Positions 15,943-24,690 are shown, counted from the first letter of the stretch. The stretch is 64,000 nt of DNA from Nannocystis bainbridge (GCF_028368995.1 NZ_JAQNDL010000001.1:2630001-2694000), one strand, 5' to 3'. The notes: a model not told the origin generated them from the sequence alone. Numbers and translations: made by a program.

Positions 15943-16938
15943 TCAAAACCGCGCCATCACGCCCAATCCGGTCGGCAGCACCCGCGCGCTCCGGACCGAC
16001 CGCGGCGCGCGATTGCGCACCAGCGCGACGATCCCCAGCGTCAACAGCACCGCCCCCGACACCGCCAGCGCCGCCCCGCCCCAGCCGGTGTTGAAGAGCC
16101 AGCGGCAGTCGCCGTCGGCGTCGACCTCGGCGCCCGTGCAGCGCTTCTTGAACGGCAGGTCGTCGAGCGCGAGCAAGGCCACGCCCGCGCCGAACAGCAG
16201 CACGCCGCCGCCGACCGCCGCCCCGCCGAGCGCCCGCTGCCGCGGGCTGCCAGGGGTGCGCTGCAGCGGGATCACGAGGTCCTCGCGCGCGCCGGCGACG
16301 AACGTCAGCTCGCGCTCCTCGGCGACGAAGCCCGGCATGGTCACGCGGATCTTCCGCGCCCCGGCGAGCAGCGGCCGCTCGAGCGGAGTGGTGCCGACGA
16401 GCTCACCGTCGACGTGGACCCGCGCGCCGCTCGGCCGGGTGTCGAGGATCAACATCGGCGGGCCTTGCCCGAGCGCGGCCAGCCGCGTCTGCAACAGGGC
16501 GCCCTGCGAATCCAGCAGGTCGGCGACCTCGCCGACGCCGCAGATCTCGCACCGCTCCTGCGACTTGAAGAGCACCGCGCCGGAGCCCGCGTCGACCAGC
16601 TCGAGCTCGAGCAAGAAGTCGCGGCTCTTCATCGTGATCGACGTGCGCACCAGGTGCGTCGCGCCCGCCTCGCGCAACCGCTCGAGCGCATCGCCGGCGC
16701 GGTCGGCCGCGTCCTGCTCGACCAGCGCGAAGCTGCCACGCCCGAGCCCGCGCCGCAGGCCCACGACCCAACCCTTGCGCGTGGCCTCGTCGACCTGCCC
16801 CTCGAGCTTGAGCGGCACCACGGCGATCCGCACCGATTCGGCCGGCGTCGCCGCGTTTTCGGCCGGCGCGGCCCTCACCACCCCGGCGGGCGGCATCGCC
16901 AGCAGCCACCCGAGAAGCACGCAAAGCGGGACCCGCAC
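15943..16938 (-). CDS. PEGA-domain membrane protein
   Basis: 331 aa, GTG start. Signal peptide at 1-23, a region like the periplasmic CsgG/TolB-type N-terminal domain (RIAVVPLKLEG), a PEGA beta domain (about 180-235: LDTRPSGARVHVDGELVGTTP, KIRVTMPGF) and two C-terminal hydrophobic segments. PEGA proteins in myxobacteria are usually surface or periplasmic partners of signalling proteins; it lies back to back with a kinase gene at 17075. Confidence 0.8.
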   Translation of the reverse strand: MRVPLCVLLGWLLAMPPAGVVRAAPAENAATPAESVRIAVVPLKLEGQVDEATRKGWVVGLRRGLGRGSFALVEQDAADRAGDALERLREAGATHLVRTSITMKSRDFLLELELVDAGSGAVLFKSQERCEICGVGEVADLLDSQGALLQTRLAALGQGPPMLILDTRPSGARVHVDGELVGTTPLERPLLAGARKIRVTMPGFVAEERELTFVAGAREDLVIPLQRTPGSPRQRALGGAAVGGGVLLFGAGVALLALDDLPFKKRCTGAEVDADGDCRWLFNTGWGGAALAVSGAVLLTLGIVALVRNRAPRSVRSARVLPTGLGVMARF

Positions 16939-17074
16939 CCCCGTACCCTAGCATCAACGCCCGCGCCCCAGTGCGCCCGCGGGGGCGTGCCCGCACCGCG
17001 CGAAATCGCGCACCGTGGTTCTCACCCCTTGTCCTGGCCCCCCTTGGCCGCCCACACTCGAAGCGCCCGCCCGG

Positions 17075-19531
17075 ATGCCCGCGCCGCCCCGAGACCTGAT
17101 CCCGGCCCCGCTCGTGCCCGCCCCGCCGCGCGGCCCCGCGGGCCTTGCCGCGGCCGTCGACTCCTGGACGATCTCGTTCGACGAGCCGCCGGCGCCCGAT
17201 CGCCCTGACGACCGCGCCGTCACGCGCAAGGACCACCTCGGGCAGGCGCCACCGCCGGTCCGCCAGGACGACCGCGCCGTCACTCGCAAGGAGCTCAGCG
17301 GCCCGCGGCCCGACGCCATCACCCGCAAGGACGCAGGCCCGGGCGACGAGGCCCGCCCCGAACCAGTGCGCCCGCTCGCCGGCAAGACCGGTCGCGGCGG
17401 CCCCGGCCGCGTCATCACGCGCAGCGGCGCCGCGCAGGGCAACGCCGACAGCAAGCAGGTCCGCCTGTTGCCCGGCCGCCGGGTCCCCGGGACCCGCTAC
17501 CGCCTGATCCGCTGGCTCGGCGAGGGCGGCATGGGCGTCGTCTACGAGGCCGAGCACGAGGACATCGAGCGCCGCGTGGCCCTCAAGATCCTCCGCCACG
17601 AGGCCAGCGAAGACCCGCAGCAGGCGGCCCACTTCCGCGACGAGGCCCGCGCCGCCAGCCGGATCGGCTCGCCCAACATCGTCGAGATCTTCGACTTCGG
17701 CGAGCTGCCCGACGGCCGCCTGATGTTCGCGATGGAGCTGCTGAACGGCCACGGCCTCGACAGCGAGCTCGACAAGTGTCCGATGGACCAGGCGCGGATG
17801 ATCGGGATCCTGCGCCAGGTCTGCAAGGGCCTGGCGGCGGCGCACGAGGTCGGGATCATCCACCGCGACGTCAAGCCCGACAACATCATTTTGGTCGGCC
17901 ACAACGGCAAGGCCGATTGGGTCAAGGTCGTCGATTTCGGCATCGCCACCGTGCACGCCGAGACCGACGCCGGGGCCGCCGGCACGCCGCACTACATGGC
18001 ACCCGAGCAGGTGCTGGGCCAGAGCTTCGACGGCCGCCTCGACATGTACTCGTTCGGCTGCACCGCCTACGAGCTGCTGGTCGGCAAGCCGCCGTTCGTG
18101 GCGCCGACGATCGAGGAGATCCTCGAGCATCAGCTGGCCAAGACGCCGACGCCGCCGTCGGAGCTGTGTCCGCCGGGCTCGGTGCACCCGGCGCTCGAGG
18201 CGGTGATCCTGCGCTGCCTCGAGAAGGAGCCGGACCACCGCTACCGCGACATGCGGGACGTCGAGGCCGCCCTGTGCGAGGCCCAGATCGCCGCCGGCCT
18301 GCACACCGCCTACGACGACCTCGCGCTGCCCGAGGTCGACGCCGACCGCTACGAGCGGCTGCGCCGCGACATGCCGCAGCCGGGCATGATCCGCCAGCGA
18401 CGGCGGTGGCTGTGGCCGGCGATCGCCGGCGCCAGCACCTTGCTGGCGCTGCTGCTGGCGCTCGCGCTATGGAACCTGCGCCGCGCGCCCGCGCCGGAGG
18501 AGCAGCTCGCCGTCGACACCCTCGTCAACGACGCGCGGGCCGCCGGCGCCCGCGCCTACTGGGTCTACCCGCCCGAGGACGAGCCCCAGCTGACCGCGCT
18601 GCTGAAGATCCGCGCGCTCGAGGAGCTGCGCGGCGGGGCCCGCTCGCTGGCCAACGGCAAGGCGATCGAGCTGCGCGAGGAGTTCGCGCAGACGCTGGTC
18701 CGGCTCGGCGATCAGTACTGGGAGATGGACGGCGGCAAGCCGTTCGCCCGCGACTACTACATCCAGGCGGTGCTGTTCGACCCGAACGACGTCCGCGCCC
18801 GCGAGCGCTCCGGCGTGACCCCGGGCTTCATCTCCGACCTCGAGGACCGGGCCCTCAGCGGCGGCTTCACCCCGGCCGAGCTGCGCAACACCGGCGTGCT
18901 GGTGGCGCTCGCCGAGGAGGACACGAGCAAGCGCGACAGGGCGCTGCTCGACCTCGTCGACGGCGCCGACAACACGTCGCTGGTGATCGCCGCGTCGGCC
19001 GAGAAGCTGGTCCAGTCGACCCAGGCGCGGCCGAAGGGCGGGCGCCGTGCGAACGAGGCCCGGCCCGAGACGACCGCCGCCGAGCCCGGCGCGCCGCAGC
19101 CGTCCGCGGCCCAGCCCGAGCCCGAGCCGAGCACGCCGAGCAAGCCACCCGCGGCCGGCAGCAAGCGCGACGTCAAACAGTCGACCACGCTGGCCAAGGA
19201 CGCCCGCTCCGCCCTGGCCTCCGGCGACCGCAAGCGGGCCGAGACGCTCTTCCACCAGGCGCTGGCCGCCGACAACCGCAACGCGGTGGCGCTGATCGGC
19301 CTGTCGGACCTCGAGTTCGACAAGGGCGCCCACCAGCGCGCCGCCGACTACGCCGAAAAGGCGATCGCCGCCGCGCCGAAGACCGCCCTCTACCACCTCA
19401 AGCTCGGCGACGCCTACTTCAAGCTGCTGCGCTACGCCGACGCCCGCCGCGCCTACGACAAGGCCAAGGAGCTCGGCTCCCGCGACGCCGACGAGCGCCT
19501 CACCAAGCTCAAGGCCAAGCTCGGCAAGTAG
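17075..19531 (+). CDS. Ser/Thr protein kinase with TPR C-terminus
   Basis: 818 aa from the ATG at 17075 (a GTG at 17015 in the same frame is possible). Residues about 30-120 hold four TRK-type repeats: RAVTRKD, RAVTRKE, DAITRKD, RVITRSG. The kinase domain (about 141-405) is complete: GEGGMGVV, VALKIL with Lys171, GIIHRDVKPDN, VVDFGIA, GTPHYMAPEQ. One membrane helix (about 400-420), then a Pro/Glu linker and three TPR-like helices at the end. Probably cytoplasmic kinase with a periplasmic TPR sensor. The repeated threonines may be autophosphorylation sites recognised by FHA domains (inference). Confidence 0.93.
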   Translation: MPAPPRDLIPAPLVPAPPRGPAGLAAAVDSWTISFDEPPAPDRPDDRAVTRKDHLGQAPPPVRQDDRAVTRKELSGPRPDAITRKDAGPGDEARPEPVRPLAGKTGRGGPGRVITRSGAAQGNADSKQVRLLPGRRVPGTRYRLIRWLGEGGMGVVYEAEHEDIERRVALKILRHEASEDPQQAAHFRDEARAASRIGSPNIVEIFDFGELPDGRLMFAMELLNGHGLDSELDKCPMDQARMIGILRQVCKGLAAAHEVGIIHRDVKPDNIILVGHNGKADWVKVVDFGIATVHAETDAGAAGTPHYMAPEQVLGQSFDGRLDMYSFGCTAYELLVGKPPFVAPTIEEILEHQLAKTPTPPSELCPPGSVHPALEAVILRCLEKEPDHRYRDMRDVEAALCEAQIAAGLHTAYDDLALPEVDADRYERLRRDMPQPGMIRQRRRWLWPAIAGASTLLALLLALALWNLRRAPAPEEQLAVDTLVNDARAAGARAYWVYPPEDEPQLTALLKIRALEELRGGARSLANGKAIELREEFAQTLVRLGDQYWEMDGGKPFARDYYIQAVLFDPNDVRARERSGVTPGFISDLEDRALSGGFTPAELRNTGVLVALAEEDTSKRDRALLDLVDGADNTSLVIAASAEKLVQSTQARPKGGRRANEARPETTAAEPGAPQPSAAQPEPEPSTPSKPPAAGSKRDVKQSTTLAKDARSALASGDRKRAETLFHQALAADNRNAVALIGLSDLEFDKGAHQRAADYAEKAIAAAPKTALYHLKLGDAYFKLLRYADARRAYDKAKELGSRDADERLTKLKAKLGK

Positions 19532-19536
19532 GCCGG

Positions 19537-19581
19537 ATGTCCCTCGGGACATGCCCGCTCGGGCATGTCCATGAGGACATG
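19537..19581. terminator. Three back-to-back palindromes between convergent genes
   Basis: ATGTCCC-TC-GGGACAT, then ATGCCCG-CT-CGGGCAT, then CATGTCC-ATGA-GGACATG, each sharing bases with the next, 6 nt after the kinase stop and 11 nt from the stop of the convergent lipoprotein gene. Confidence 0.65.
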
Positions 19582-19591
19582 TCCCGCGGCG

Positions 19592-20506
19592 CTACTCGCC
19601 GACCTCGACCCGCCGGACCAGCATCGTGAAGCTCTCGAGCGCGTGGCAGCAGGTGTTGTACTGCGCCCGCTCGACGTCGATGGCGAAGCTCTCGCCGCCG
19701 CCGATCGCCAGCTCGCCGCGGTGGCCGGAGAACAGGCTCAGGGCCTGGCCTTCGAGCGTGAAGTCGAGCTGGTACGAGGTCTCGAGCGCGTCGAAATGGA
19801 CCGGGCCGCACGCCTCGGTGAGCTCGATGGCGATCGGCGCGAACACCTCGGGGATGAGGCCGCCGACCCGCGGCGCGAACCCGGCCGCCAGCAGGGCGTC
19901 GTCGGCGGCGGCGCGCAGCTCGAGCTGCTTCTCCGAGTAGACCTCGAGGTTCTCGAAGCGCGAGGCCAGCTGCACGTTGTCGCCCGCGGCCCACGCGACC
20001 TCGCCCTCGGGCGCGGCCGGCAAGATCAGCTTCGCGCTGCGCGGCACGTCGCCGTCGAGGCAGGTCAGCGTCGTGACCGACTTGCCCGCCTCCGTCGCCA
20101 CCGCGCCGACCGTGCACGGCAGGTCGACGTCGTGGTGGCCGTCCGAGTCGTCGATCTCCACCACGAATTCGGCCAGCGCCGCCGGGTCGCTCTCCGAGCA
20201 AGCGGCCGGCAGCTCGCCCTCGGTCTCTCCCTCTGTCTCTCCCTCTGTCGCGCCCTCCGTCGCGCCCTCCGTCGCACCCTCCGTCGCGCCCTCCGTCGGA
20301 TCGACGCCCGTATCGGTCGGCTCGGTCGCGCCTTCGGTCGCCCCTTCGGTCGCCCCTTCGGTCGCCCCTTCGGTCACGCCCTCGGTCGCTCCTTCGGTCT
20401 CCTGCGGCGCCGTCTGCGACGAGCCTTCCTGCGCGGTGGAGCACGCCATCGCACCGCAGCACAAACCCGTGAACACCCAGTAATTAAAGCCACGAAACGC
20501 AATCAT
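19592..20506 (-). CDS. Lipoprotein with tandem TEGA repeats
   Basis: 304 aa. Lipobox in CCGAMACS, then about 65 residues of tandem Thr-Glu-Gly-Ala units (with TEGV, TEGE and a central PTDTGVDP interruption), then a soluble domain of about 200 residues with a few cysteines and no family I recognise. The repeat is a linker that lifts the domain off the outer membrane. The repeat units are 12 bp and in frame, so the copy number can change without breaking the gene. Confidence 0.85.
   Translation of the reverse strand: MIAFRGFNYWVFTGLCCGAMACSTAQEGSSQTAPQETEGATEGVTEGATEGATEGATEGATEPTDTGVDPTEGATEGATEGATEGATEGETEGETEGELPAACSESDPAALAEFVVEIDDSDGHHDVDLPCTVGAVATEAGKSVTTLTCLDGDVPRSAKLILPAAPEGEVAWAAGDNVQLASRFENLEVYSEKQLELRAAADDALLAAGFAPRVGGLIPEVFAPIAIELTEACGPVHFDALETSYQLDFTLEGQALSLFSGHRGELAIGGGESFAIDVERAQYNTCCHALESFTMLVRRVEVGE
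20213..20400 (-). repeat. 12-bp coding tandem repeat (TEGA)
   Basis: About 16 units of four codons. Two blocks can be told apart by their synonymous codons: one reads CCCTCCGTCGCG-like, the other CCCTTCGGTCGC-like on the plus strand, meaning that each block expanded separately on either side of the PTDTGVDP interruption. Confidence 0.85.
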
Positions 20507-21134
20507 GCTGCCGGTGTAGCACAGGCGCGAGGGCCCGCAAAAGCCTGCAGCCGACGGTCACGCGATTTCTCGAGCGAGACATGCCCGCACGGTATGTCAC
20601 TCGCGCCATGACACGCCGGACATAGTGAACCATCGCTGTCTCGGAGAACATGTCTCCCGGGACATGTTATTCGCGCGCCGCCCTGGCGCACGCGCGCGCG
20701 CGCGCTCGCCTGTACGCACGAGCAGCGACCTCGATGCACATGTCTCTCGGGACATGTCTCGCGCGCCGTCCTGGCGCACGCGTGCGCGACCGGACGCACG
20801 AGCAGGCGACCTCGATGCACCTGTCTCTCGGGACATATGACTCGCGCGCCATCCTGGCGCTCTCGCGCCATCCTCGCGCACGCGTGCGCGCTCCATCCAC
20901 ATGTCTCTCGGGACATCCACCCCTGGCGCTCGAGCACCTCGCGTCTCGCCGCGCGCCTCGCCTTGCGACCTGTCCCCGAGGACATCCTCTCCGCCTCGCC
21001 CCTCCTCCCCTGCGCCCGGACCGCACCCGCGTGCGGCCCGTCGCACCGCCCAGGCCGCCCCGGTTGCCCTTCCGCACGCCCCTCCGGCCGCCTGCCGCGG
21101 CCTCCCCGCCTCGCGCGCTGCTACACTCGCGCGC
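20507..21134. repeat. Gene-free stretch with an array of 70-90 bp hairpin repeats
   Basis: No gene in 628 bp between divergent genes. It holds five near-identical cores TGTCTC(C/T)CGGGACA-type at 20651, 20741, 20822, 20902 and TGTCCCCGAGGACA at 20971 (spacing 90, 81, 80, 69). The DNA between cores is also repeated: TCGCGCGCC-N2-CCTGGCGC after each of the first three cores, and ACGCACGAGCAG-(G)CGACCTCGATGCAC before the second and third. A degenerate first element lies at 20578-20600. Not a CRISPR, because the intervals are themselves repeats. Confidence 0.8.
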
Positions 21135-22031
21135 GTGACCGCAGCTCCGGCCCCGTGGCTCGTCGTGCGTCGCCTCGGCGGACTCGTCCGCTTCAGCCAC
21201 ACCGTCTTCGGCCTGCCGTTCGCGCTCGCCGCGGTCGCGCTCGCCCACCGGCACGCGCTCGCGCACGGCGGGCCCGGCCTCGACCTCGGGCGCCTCGCGC
21301 TGATCGTGCTCGCCTTCACGGCTGCGCGCACCGCCGCCATGGGCTTCAACCGGATCGTCGACCGCCGGATCGACGCCGCCAACCCGCGCACCGCCATGCG
21401 CGAGCTGCCCGCCGGCCTGGTCTCGCTGCGCGCCGCCGTCCTGCTGACCGTCGTCGCCTCTGTGGCCTTCCTCGGCTGCGCCTGGCTGCTCGGGCCCGTG
21501 CCCCTGTTGCTGTCGCCGGCCTGCCTGCTGGTCGTGCTCGCCTACAGCTATTTCAAGCGCTTCTCGTGGGCGGCCCACCTGGTGCTCGGCGTCGCGCTGG
21601 CGCTGGCGCCCGGAGGCGCGTGGGTGGCCGTCACCGGCGATCTCGCCGCGCCCGCGACCCCGCTGTGGCTGATGCTCGCGGTCGCCACCTGGGTCGCCGG
21701 CTTCGACATCCTCTACAGTCTGCAGGACGAAGCCTTCGATCGCGAGCAGCGGCTGCACTCGATCCCCGTCCGCTTCGGCACCGTCGGCGCCCTCGTCTTC
21801 AGCGGCCTCCTCCACGTCGCCACCGTCGCCGCGCTGATGGTCGTGCACGTGCGCGAGGGCCTCGGCGTCGTCCACGGCGTCGGCGTGGCCCTGATCGCGG
21901 CGATCCTCGTCTACGAGCACGCGATCGTGCGCCCCGGCGATCTCAGCCGGATCGACAAGGCGTTCTTCGATCTCAACGGCTACATCAGCCTGGCTTACCT
22001 CGCCTGCGCCCTGATCGCCACGCTGCTGTAG
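21135..22031 (+). CDS. ubiA: UbiA-family polyprenyltransferase (UbiA/MqnP type)
   Basis: 298 aa from the GTG at 21135. Eight to nine hydrophobic segments. Both Asp-rich motifs are complete: NRIVDRRIDAANPRT (Asn72, Asp76, Asp80) and DILYSLQDEAFDREQ (Asp191, Asp198, Asp202). The second motif and LHSIPVRFG are typical of the proteobacterial putative 4-hydroxybenzoate prenyltransferase subgroup, which in genomes using the futalosine route acts on menaquinone precursors (MqnP). Attaches a prenyl chain to an aromatic acid in quinone synthesis. Which quinone cannot be decided here. Confidence 0.88.
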   Translation: MTAAPAPWLVVRRLGGLVRFSHTVFGLPFALAAVALAHRHALAHGGPGLDLGRLALIVLAFTAARTAAMGFNRIVDRRIDAANPRTAMRELPAGLVSLRAAVLLTVVASVAFLGCAWLLGPVPLLLSPACLLVVLAYSYFKRFSWAAHLVLGVALALAPGGAWVAVTGDLAAPATPLWLMLAVATWVAGFDILYSLQDEAFDREQRLHSIPVRFGTVGALVFSGLLHVATVAALMVVHVREGLGVVHGVGVALIAAILVYEHAIVRPGDLSRIDKAFFDLNGYISLAYLACALIATLL

Positions 22032-22091
22032 CCACACGGCGAATTCGCGGCTGCCCACGACAGCCCCGCGCTGGCTCGAGCGCCTCCCCTC

Positions 22092-22562
22092 GTGCGACGC
22101 TCTGGCCATGCCGAAGCGCCGCAGCGGACCGCCGCAGCGATTCCGTCGCTGCACGACCAGGAGCTGACCGGCGGGCCGCTCGAGCAGGCAGTCCGCCTCG
22201 TCGTCTGTCCCCGCTGCGACGGCTGCGCCCGCTTCGTCACCGACTACGTCGGCGATCCGCCGCCGACGCGCAAGCGCCGGATGTACTGCCGCGCCTGCAG
22301 CTTCGTGCAAGACGAGCCGACCAGCGCCGAGCCGTGGCTGCGCACGATGTGCTGCGGCCACGTGCTGTGGGCCCACGACGCCGAGCACCTGCAATTGCTC
22401 GAGGACGACGTGCGCAGCCCGCTGCGCGAGCGCCTCCGCATCCGCCTGGGCGAACGGGCGCTGCTGGCTCGCCTGCCGCGCTGGCTCATCCTCGCCCGCC
22501 ACCGCGACGAGGTCTTGCGAGCCCTCGCCCGCCTGCGCCGCATGATGGTCGCTGAAGCCTGA
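22092..22562 (+). CDS. Small zinc-ribbon protein
   Basis: 156 aa from a GTG. A four-Cys ribbon: VCPRCDGCARF (CxxC) and MYCRACSF (CxxC) about 30 residues later, then CCGHVLWAHDAEHLQLLEDDV and an Arg-rich helical tail. I recall similar short proteins in actinobacteria and myxobacteria, with no known function; a role in nucleic acid or protein contact is only a guess. Confidence 0.65.
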   Translation: MRRSGHAEAPQRTAAAIPSLHDQELTGGPLEQAVRLVVCPRCDGCARFVTDYVGDPPPTRKRRMYCRACSFVQDEPTSAEPWLRTMCCGHVLWAHDAEHLQLLEDDVRSPLRERLRIRLGERALLARLPRWLILARHRDEVLRALARLRRMMVAEA

Positions 22563-23074
22563 CCCTCGCGCTCGCTGCGTCGCAACATGTCCATCGGGAC
22601 ATCTGCAACGATTCCCGTGCGCGACCTGGTGCGCCGGCGAATAAACCAGCGCTCGCCGTTGGGAAGAATGGATGCACCGGCACCCGATGTCATCCTTCGG
22701 CCTCACTGTCAGTTCCTCTCCCACGCGCGAATCACCGCCCGAGAGCGCCCGGCTCGCGAAAGCGCGTGGTCACGAGCCTCGGATCTCGAAAGATCCGCGC
22801 GCGTGGCCCCGCATCGTTCATCGCAGAAAAGGTGACGAGAGCGGCCGGTTCGCGCCAGGAGTCGCATGCACCGTTACTCCGGCCGCTCTCGTCGGGAGCG
22901 TGTGGCCCACCGTGTCCCGGAGGACAGCGGTGGCCACCTTCGAATCCTTGCACGAAGGGGACGAGACGCGGCGAGCTCGCAAGGAGGTCCTGGTCAAGCG
23001 AGCTCGCCGCGCTCATCGAAGGGGGTCGGGCCAGCCAGCGGCGATCGCGGCCGGGCCCGCAGTCGGTCCTGCGA
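22563..23074. other. Gene-free stretch with several hairpins
   Basis: No convincing gene in 512 bp between convergent genes. It holds a TGTCC/GGACA palindrome (22587-22602), a small hairpin GGATCT-CGAA-AGATCC (22781-22796), a perfect 15-bp inverted repeat (22834-22848 with 22879-22893, 30-nt loop) and a long hairpin at 22903-22936 whose tip is TGTCC-CGGA-GGACA. The set could be a structured RNA or a remnant of a small mobile element. Confidence 0.6.
22834..22893. repeat. 15-bp perfect inverted repeat
   Basis: GACGAGAGCGGCCGG at 22834-22848 and its exact complement at 22879-22893, separated by 30 nt. Long enough to be unlikely by chance even in GC-rich DNA. No ORF across it. Confidence 0.75.
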
Positions 23075-23875
23075 TTACTCGCAGAAGAAGAAGCCGGCGT
23101 AGATGTCGCCGTCGCAGAACAGCGCGCCGCCGAGGTTACAAGCCGCCTGGCAGTGGGCCATCAGGCCGGCCTGGCAGGCCGCCATCTCGTGAAGGCTGCA
23201 GTCCTCGCCGAGCTCGACGATGCACGCCGCCTCGACCGCCACCGGCGAGCACTTGGCGAGGCACTCGAGGCCCAGGTCGACCGCGCACTCCACGTTGGCC
23301 CCGAGGTTCACGTCGAGGCAGATGTCGAGGTCGAGGTCGACGTCCGCATCGAGGTCGACGTCGAAGCAGGCGTCGAGCAGCCCGTCGAGGTCGATGTCGA
23401 TGTCGATGCCGAGGTCGATGTCGATGCCGAGGTCGTCGCCGCAGCCCGCCGACCCGAGGAACACGCCGTCGCAGAACAGCGCGCCGTCAGCCTCGATCTC
23501 CGCCTCGCAGTGGGCCGTCACGTCGGCCACGCAGTCGAGGAACGCGTCGAGGCCACAATCGACGCCGAGCTCGGCGATGCACGCGGCTTCGACGCTGAGC
23601 GGATTGCAGTAAAGCTCGGCCTCGAGGTCCTTGACGATCGCGCAATCAGCTCCGAGACCGACCTCGATGTCGAAGCACTTGCCGAGGTCGAGGTCGATGT
23701 CGCCGTCGAGGTCGATGTCGATGTCGAGGTCGAGCCCCAATCCTCCCCAGCCCGGGAAGCCGCCGCCACAGCCGTTCTCGCAGCCGTGGGCGTCGGCAGA
23801 GGGGGTCGTGACGACGATCCCGGCGGTGGTGGCGAACGCGGCGGCGACGAAGATGGAAGAGATGATGCGGGTCAT
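23075..23875 (-). CDS. Exported Cys-rich protein with Asp/Ile-Leu repeats and internal duplication
   Basis: 266 aa; ATG with ribosome site GGAAGGAAGG. Signal peptide 1-29 ending ADA. Two homologous Cys-rich halves (about 66-145 and 186-266) share VEAACI-ELG-DC-L, AHC and GALFCDG. Before each half lies a run of alternating hydrophobic and Asp residues (LDLDIDIDLDGDIDLDL; DLDADVDLDLDICLDV). More than 25 cysteines, so the mature protein is strongly disulfide-bonded, and the alternating Asp runs are candidate calcium-binding or beta-solenoid strands. No known family recognised. Confidence 0.8.
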   Translation of the reverse strand: MTRIISSIFVAAAFATTAGIVVTTPSADAHGCENGCGGGFPGWGGLGLDLDIDIDLDGDIDLDLGKCFDIEVGLGADCAIVKDLEAELYCNPLSVEAACIAELGVDCGLDAFLDCVADVTAHCEAEIEADGALFCDGVFLGSAGCGDDLGIDIDLGIDIDIDLDGLLDACFDVDLDADVDLDLDICLDVNLGANVECAVDLGLECLAKCSPVAVEAACIVELGEDCSLHEMAACQAGLMAHCQAACNLGGALFCDGDIYAGFFFCE

Positions 23876-24371
23876 GGTGAGCCTTCCTTCCGGTGTCGGA
23901 AAGTGTGTAGATCGCTGGTAGATGGGGGTCTACGCGGCGAGGAGACCATCGAGTCGCCGCGGAGGATCCCGGCAGGCGACATTGACGAGGCAACCATGGG
24001 GCGCACGTCGATCGGGGCAAGCAAAAAATCGTGGGTGGACGATGCGCCCCGGGGTCCAATGGCCGCGTGGTCGGTTCGCTACACCGCCGTCAGAGCCGCT
24101 GCAGAGGCTCTTTCGGCCAAATTGATAGATCCGAGTGCAACGCGACAAAGGCCGGGCCGAGCCCGGTCTCAGGCCGGCGGGTTGCGGAAGCCGCGCTGCG
24201 AATTCCAGCGTTTGGGCGGCAATTGCTGGCGAATTGGCACGATAGCAGTCCGCGCGAACGACCAATTCATTGCCAGCACCTGCAAACTGTAGGCAACGGT
24301 AGCCACGTGGCCGGCGCCGTCCATCGCCGATTCGGCGCCATGCCACGCACGAGTCCGCCAGTGTGATGATT

Positions 24372-24436
24372 CCGGGCTCATCCAGCCGAATCGCGGTATG
24401 CCGCCGCTTCACGACCGATTCGGCCGATGAGCCCGG
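24372..24436. ncRNA. Candidate structured RNA (two-part stem-loop)
   Basis: Outer stem CCGGGCTCAT / ATGAGCCCGG (10 bp), an internal loop (CCAG opposite CCG), inner stem CCGAATCG / CGATTCGG (8 bp) and a 22-nt apical loop. It lies isolated in a gene-free region, so a terminator is not an obvious explanation. Strand is not decided. Confidence 0.35.
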
Positions 24437-24665
24437 CCCCGCTCCGCCTTGCATATCCGAGGATTGATCAGGGGCCACCCGAGCGAGGGTGAGGACAATT
24501 CATTGGCCCGATCGCGGGACACTCCCGACATTTGGCCTCGACGGCCGCGCTCGCCGATAAACCACGTTCACACGGGCGTAGCAGCGCCTGGAACACGTTT
24601 CTATCGACGATGACGTCTCCCCGGCGCAGCGGCTCGGCCCGGTGCTGTCAAATGCAGGTGCTACG

Positions 24666-24685
24666 ATATGTCTCTTCCGACATAT
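24666..24685. terminator. Palindrome after the kinase gene
   Basis: ATATGTC-N6-GACATAT, 5 nt beyond the stop of the minus-strand kinase gene at 24691; a variant of the palindrome family with TGTC/GACA arms. Confidence 0.5.
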
Positions 24686-24690
24686 GGTTA

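Larger units (their letters stand above)
23876..24690. other. Gene-free stretch, lower GC, with structured elements
   Basis: 815 bp without a convincing gene; base composition is visibly less GC-rich than around it. It holds the upstream region of the Cys-rich gene, a hairpin CCGGGC-CGA-GCCCGG (24152-24166), a long two-part stem-loop at 24372-24436 and an ATATGTC-N6-GACATAT palindrome at 24666-24685. ORFs here lack codon bias of real genes in this genome. Confidence 0.6.

Noticed and set aside
20640..20990. CRISPR-like array
   Set aside because: Spacing is regular, but the intervals are themselves repeats of each other, not unique spacers, and no cas genes are present.
23930..24478. 182-codon minus-strand ORF in the gene-free stretch
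   Set aside because: No ribosome site, amino acid content and codon pattern not like genes here, and it crosses a strong two-part stem-loop.
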